From the NCBI RefSeq assembly GCF_021655615.1, contig NZ_AP025245.1:558001-622000 (forward strand): DNA of 64,000 nucleotides, written 5' to 3'. The translations under genes and the position numbers were made by a program. Of this stretch, positions 60,980 to 64,000 are shown one piece after another; position 1 is the stretch's first letter; each line of letters starts with the position of its first letter. Under the pieces are notes generated by a model, which was not told where the DNA came from, made no database searches, and was given only the letters and a program-made list of their open reading frames with translations. The DNA comes from Acidianus sp. HS-5 (GTDB lineage Archaea > Thermoproteota > Thermoprotei_A > Sulfolobales > Sulfolobaceae).

Positions 60980-61539
60980 TAGAATATTGCCGCATTCCTT
61001 AGTATTTTAACTATTGCATATATTAAGATGATATTCATTACCGCAAACATTGAAATTCCGACAAAAGGCAGCTGAGAAGGAGTATACGCCAGAAAGGAGT
61101 AACAGTTGTGAGTATATTGTTTGTACTCTAAGATGAAGAATATACTAAGAATGCTGTCAGCTATCATGTATACAGCAAGTGCTCCTACCTTACCGGAAAG
61201 TTTCATTTGAGGAATATAACCTCCAGCAATTAAACCGCCCAGGAAAAGGGTAAGCTCCTCTATTGCCCTATATTGGGCAAAAGAAGCTCCTAATGCAAAA
61301 AACATGGGGATGTGCCAGAATCCTGCAGGTATTACACCTAGCAGGAAGAGGTAAAAGTTTGTCCTAAGTAACTTATAACCTAGGAGGACTCCAGCTGCAT
61401 AAATCGCATAATGGTCTAACATATAAGCAATGGGGTTCGTAAATTCTAAACCTTGTGTAAAAGGATTAAGGAATGCAACTAAAAGGGCTATGGGAAGGAT
61501 TAAATCCTTTTTTTCGAATTCTTTAGAGTATCTAATCAT
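60979..61539 (-). CDS. Small membrane protein of the terminal oxidase locus, 186 aa
   Basis: About five membrane helices (for example IALLVAFLNPF, YAIYAAGVLLGYKLL, FLLGVIPAGFWHIPMFFALG, GLIAGGYIPQM, MFAVMNIILIYAIV). It follows oxidase subunit I by 57 bp on the same strand and is probably cotranscribed. Archaeal terminal oxidase operons often include small membrane subunits such as DoxC or the SoxD-type polypeptides, but I see no signature linking it to one. A His (HIPMFF) inside a helix might bind a cofactor. Confidence 0.6.
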   Translation of the reverse strand: MIRYSKEFEKKDLILPIALLVAFLNPFTQGLEFTNPIAYMLDHYAIYAAGVLLGYKLLRTNFYLFLLGVIPAGFWHIPMFFALGASFAQYRAIEELTLFLGGLIAGGYIPQMKLSGKVGALAVYMIADSILSIFFILEYKQYTHNCYSFLAYTPSQLPFVGISMFAVMNIILIYAIVKILRNAAIF

Positions 61540-61596
61540 AAAAAAATATTTGATTAATACTTAAAAAAGTTTTCTCTTATAAATTTCAAAGCTTTC

Positions 61597-63117
61597 TTAT
61601 TTATCGTGCTTTGCCATTGTCCCGGGTAAGGAAGTTGACGGTAGAGAAGGAGCCTCTGTTGAGACCCAGAAGGCTGAAGTTTTTATAGGCAATAAAGTTA
61701 CTAAAATGGGTATAGCGAACATTACGAACGATGCTGCCATTGTTACTGCTAAGTAAGTCATTGCGTCCATGTAAGGTAAATACTGGAGAGGATAAGCATC
61801 CCACCTCCTTACTAGTCCGTTGTATCCGGCATAGCTCATTACATAACCTAGAGCTAGTGCTGAGGAAGTCCACATCATTAATCCTGCTGTTAGTAAACCT
61901 CTACCTAAATTGGAGAAGTCTGCATTACCCATCTTAGCCTTTAGCATATCTAATAAGATTGCTGTAAATCCTATTATTATAATAGTCCATATCATCATGT
62001 GGAAGTGCCCTACAATGTAGTAAGTATTGTGGACTAGAATATTGAGTGGGTTTTCTGGTAGCATTAAAGCTTGTATTCCGCCTAATATGAAGCCTATTAA
62101 TGCAATTAATGAAGCCATTCCTATTGGGTTCTTCCAATTATATCCCTTGCCGGTGAAGATTGTTAAACCTAAGTTCAAGACAGTAAGCCCAGAGCCAGCT
62201 GCAAGTATTAACGTAGTCGGAGTTATGAAAGCCCTTATTGCTACAGGTAGAGGCCATGTTTGTAGATGGTGGACCCAAGCTAACATTCCGAAAGTGAAGA
62301 GTAATGCTATGTTCCACCTAGCCCACCTTTCACTGTATAAGGGTCTTCCTGCATAATGAGGAATTAAAACGTACAACCCTCCGAATACTGTGAATGGGAC
62401 ATAGTAAACCACAGGGTGACCGTAGAACCAGAACAGCACTACCCAAGTTAAGGGATTTACGGGGACTCCGAACCAGAAGTATAATGAATACCATAGGGCA
62501 GCTCCCGTTAATGCAACAATTGTTATTGGCATGAACATTCCTCCAAAAGCCATTCCGTATGCGGCAAATATCGGTATTTTTCCTTCCCTAGGTCTGGTCT
62601 TATATCCGTCGAAGAATAATGTAAGCCCACCAATTATTGCTCCTATTGTGTTAATAACCTGCATGAAGTAGCCTAAGCCTATCAATAACTTTGCATCATG
62701 CATTGCGCCGTATACTATCCAAGTTCCAGTCTGTAAAGATAAAGGAGGATATTCGTACCAACCAGTTGTGGGCTGTCCTGCAAATGCGAATATCAGCGGC
62801 AGGTTGATTAACCAGAAAGCTATGGTCATTATCTTAAAGTGCAATATGTTCATTTTACTCTTATAAAGCCCGTAAGCCGCTGCCGCTAAAGTCAAGTCCG
62901 GAACTACAATGAACATTCCTATTTGTCCGTGCATTGTCACCAAGAAGTAGTATAAAGGAGAAATTACGTTCTCTCCTATTTTTGGACAACATATGTGTGG
63001 AGATAATAATATTGTCCTAAACCATAACGCTGCAATCCCTAATACTGCTAGCCAGGCTAGTGCTCCTCCAGTATACATTAGTGCTACTCCTACTGTAGAC
63101 TTAGGATATAACTTCAT
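61597..63117 (-). CDS. Heme-copper terminal oxidase subunit I (FoxA/SoxB-like), 506 aa
   Basis: Twelve membrane helices. Redox ligands are all present: H63 (VTMHGQIGM, low-spin heme), H234 and Y238 in GHPVVYY (CuB and the cross-linked Tyr), H283/H284 (WVHHLQTWP, CuB), H371 and H373 (VGHFHMM, high-spin and low-spin heme). The D-channel Glu of classical A1 enzymes (HPEVY) is Val here, so proton uptake uses another route. A gene order with a CuA subunit upstream resembles the Fox iron-oxidation oxidase of acidothermophiles, but Fox identity is not proven. Confidence 0.88.
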   Translation of the reverse strand: MKLYPKSTVGVALMYTGGALAWLAVLGIAALWFRTILLSPHICCPKIGENVISPLYYFLVTMHGQIGMFIVVPDLTLAAAAYGLYKSKMNILHFKIMTIAFWLINLPLIFAFAGQPTTGWYEYPPLSLQTGTWIVYGAMHDAKLLIGLGYFMQVINTIGAIIGGLTLFFDGYKTRPREGKIPIFAAYGMAFGGMFMPITIVALTGAALWYSLYFWFGVPVNPLTWVVLFWFYGHPVVYYVPFTVFGGLYVLIPHYAGRPLYSERWARWNIALLFTFGMLAWVHHLQTWPLPVAIRAFITPTTLILAAGSGLTVLNLGLTIFTGKGYNWKNPIGMASLIALIGFILGGIQALMLPENPLNILVHNTYYIVGHFHMMIWTIIIIGFTAILLDMLKAKMGNADFSNLGRGLLTAGLMMWTSSALALGYVMSYAGYNGLVRRWDAYPLQYLPYMDAMTYLAVTMAASFVMFAIPILVTLLPIKTSAFWVSTEAPSLPSTSLPGTMAKHDK

Positions 63118-63239
63118 TGTTTCTCTTGATAATTATATTAACATAGTTTAAAAGCTTTTCTTTCTTTTAAAGCATAAAAAGTTAAAACTAAAATTTAAAT
63201 TAAACTGAAACGAGATAGAAATAAAAAAGATTTAGTTTT

Positions 63240-63776
63240 TCATTGTACTTCAAAATATCCGTACATGTAGGAGTGACCGATACCGCAATACTCTGCGCAG
63301 TGGAAGGAATAGTTACCGGGAGTCGTTGGAGCATAGAAGAATGCATAACTATTTACTCCAGGCACTATGTTCCAGTTCTGGTCTCCGTGAGGTAACTGCA
63401 TGTAAAATGCGTGAACTACGTTATTACTGTAAAGCACCAATTCTATTGGTTGCTTAGGATAAACGCTAATGTATGGATAACCGTCAATGTATTTTATTGC
63501 ATCGGTAATTAAAACTTGATGAACAGTACCATTAGGTAGATATATTAATTCCGATACGTTCTGAGGTATCCATGCCCACTGTACTGCCAACATGTAAATA
63601 ACTATTGTTCCGTTAGGTAACTTTGAAGGTAGACCGCACTTTAACGGTAGACCGTATCTATAAGTTGCAGTAGAGCCTGTGAGGATGGATTCGTATGACC
63701 ATGCTATGAATATTATTACAAGAATTAACATTACGCCGAACCATATCTTTTCCCAATCCCTGTGTTTTGCACTCAT
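63240..63776 (-). CDS. Cytochrome oxidase subunit II with CuA site, 178 aa
   Basis: One N-terminal membrane helix (IWFGVMLILVIIFIAWSYES), then a cupredoxin domain with the full CuA ligand set: H122 (VVHAFYMQ), C160, C164, H168 and M171 in HCAEYCGIGHSYM (E162 is the carbonyl ligand). The aromatic loop VQWAWIP precedes it. Presence of CuA means the electron donor is a protein (cupredoxin or cytochrome), unlike SoxA-type quinol oxidases, which lack the site. It is 122 bp upstream of subunit I on the same strand and would be cotranscribed. Confidence 0.9.
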   Translation of the reverse strand: MSAKHRDWEKIWFGVMLILVIIFIAWSYESILTGSTATYRYGLPLKCGLPSKLPNGTIVIYMLAVQWAWIPQNVSELIYLPNGTVHQVLITDAIKYIDGYPYISVYPKQPIELVLYSNNVVHAFYMQLPHGDQNWNIVPGVNSYAFFYAPTTPGNYSFHCAEYCGIGHSYMYGYFEVQ

Positions 63777-63858
63777 GTTCTCAAACTTTCTTATTTTTAG
63801 AAAGTTTAAAAGCTTTTCTTTCTTATAAAATATAAAAAATATATGTGATCAAAAAAGG

Positions 63859-63999
63859 TTAGATGGCTTTTTTTCTCATCAAGAGATAATAGCCTATCCC
63901 TGCCAGTATTGCTAAACCCGCTAATAGGAATCCAAAAAAGTTCTCAAAAGGAATACTTGCCGGAGATGCTGATGTTGTTGCAGAAGCTACGAAGACGAT
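63859..63999 (-). CDS. C-terminus of a membrane-anchored surface or redox protein (partial)
   Basis: The frame enters from the right edge and ends at TAA 63859. It shows a Thr/Ser/Ala-rich segment (SATTSASPAS), one hydrophobic helix (FGFLLAGLAILAGIGYYLL) and a basic end (MRKKAI). This is the usual C-terminal anchor of extracytoplasmic Sulfolobales proteins (S-layer-type or anchored cupredoxins). It lies upstream of the CuA subunit on the same strand, so it could be an electron-transfer component of the same operon. Confidence 0.6.
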   Translation of the reverse strand: MVFVASATTSASPASIPFENFFGFLLAGLAILAGIGYYLLMRKKAI

Positions 64000-64000
64000 C

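Overview
The window looks like a chromosomal segment of a thermoacidophilic crenarchaeon of the order Sulfolobales. An Acidianus- or Sulfuracidifex-like organism is my best guess, not a demonstrated one. The DNA is A+T rich. Many genes have a TATA box about 25 bp upstream of the start codon (leaderless transcripts), while genes inside operons use GGTG-type Shine-Dalgarno sequences that overlap the preceding stop codon. Four C/D box sRNA genes can be read by eye. VapBC and HEPN/MNT modules, IS607 and IS605-type TnpB elements, PaREP1/HEPN proteins, a heme-copper oxidase with a CuA subunit and class III (pilin-type) signal peptides all fit this order.

Layout. 1-12 kb: a ThDP-dependent decarboxylase-like enzyme, a multiply frameshifted TPR/membrane pseudogene, a PaREP1/HEPN pseudogene, UppP, an archaeal AAA ATPase with a palindromic operator at its start codon, a DUF72 protein and SfsA. 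12-17.2 kb: a graveyard of mobile elements and toxin-antitoxin genes. It holds an intact VapBC, a broken vapB, an IS607 element (serine recombinase plus TnpB), and a vapBC locus split by a TnpB element and an older IS remnant. 17-24 kb: a UV-dimer glycosylase, an aldo/keto reductase, a two-gene PIN-nuclease operon, IS debris and small hypothetical genes.

24.4-34.6 kb: an island of repeated ABC-2 transporter modules. Each module is built from a small ATPase, a six-helix permease, and a four- to five-helix membrane protein translationally coupled to a winged-helix regulator. One module has collapsed to two fused fragments. Two of the three ATPases lack the Q-loop glutamine and the H-loop histidine. 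34.7-41.2 kb: VapBC, a molybdopterin hydroxylase large subunit, a decayed VapBC, an MNT/HEPN pair, an AAA ATPase without an obvious start codon, an AbrB protein and a Nudix hydrolase.

42.3-50.9 kb: two divergent operons for pilin-like surface proteins. They include a Cys-rich 865-residue beta-helix protein, a protein of about 760 residues with a LamG-like lectin domain and a proline-rich hinge, two small pilins, and a membrane-anchored ectodomain protein. No assembly ATPase is present. This looks like an uncharacterised adhesin or surface-filament system. 51-58.7 kb: an MFS transporter, a second ATPase with duplicated palindromic operators around its TATA box, a Panacea-type protein, a small retropepsin-like protein and an APC permease. 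58.7-64 kb: a second molybdopterin hydroxylase large subunit, then the start of a terminal oxidase locus (small membrane protein, subunit I, CuA subunit II, and the end of an anchored surface protein).

The most novel candidates are the ABC/regulator island with degenerate ATPases, the Cys-rich lectin/beta-helix pilin cluster, the start-codon palindromes shared in architecture by two unrelated-sequence ATPase promoters, a three-copy dispersed non-coding repeat of about 140 bp, and the four C/D box sRNAs.
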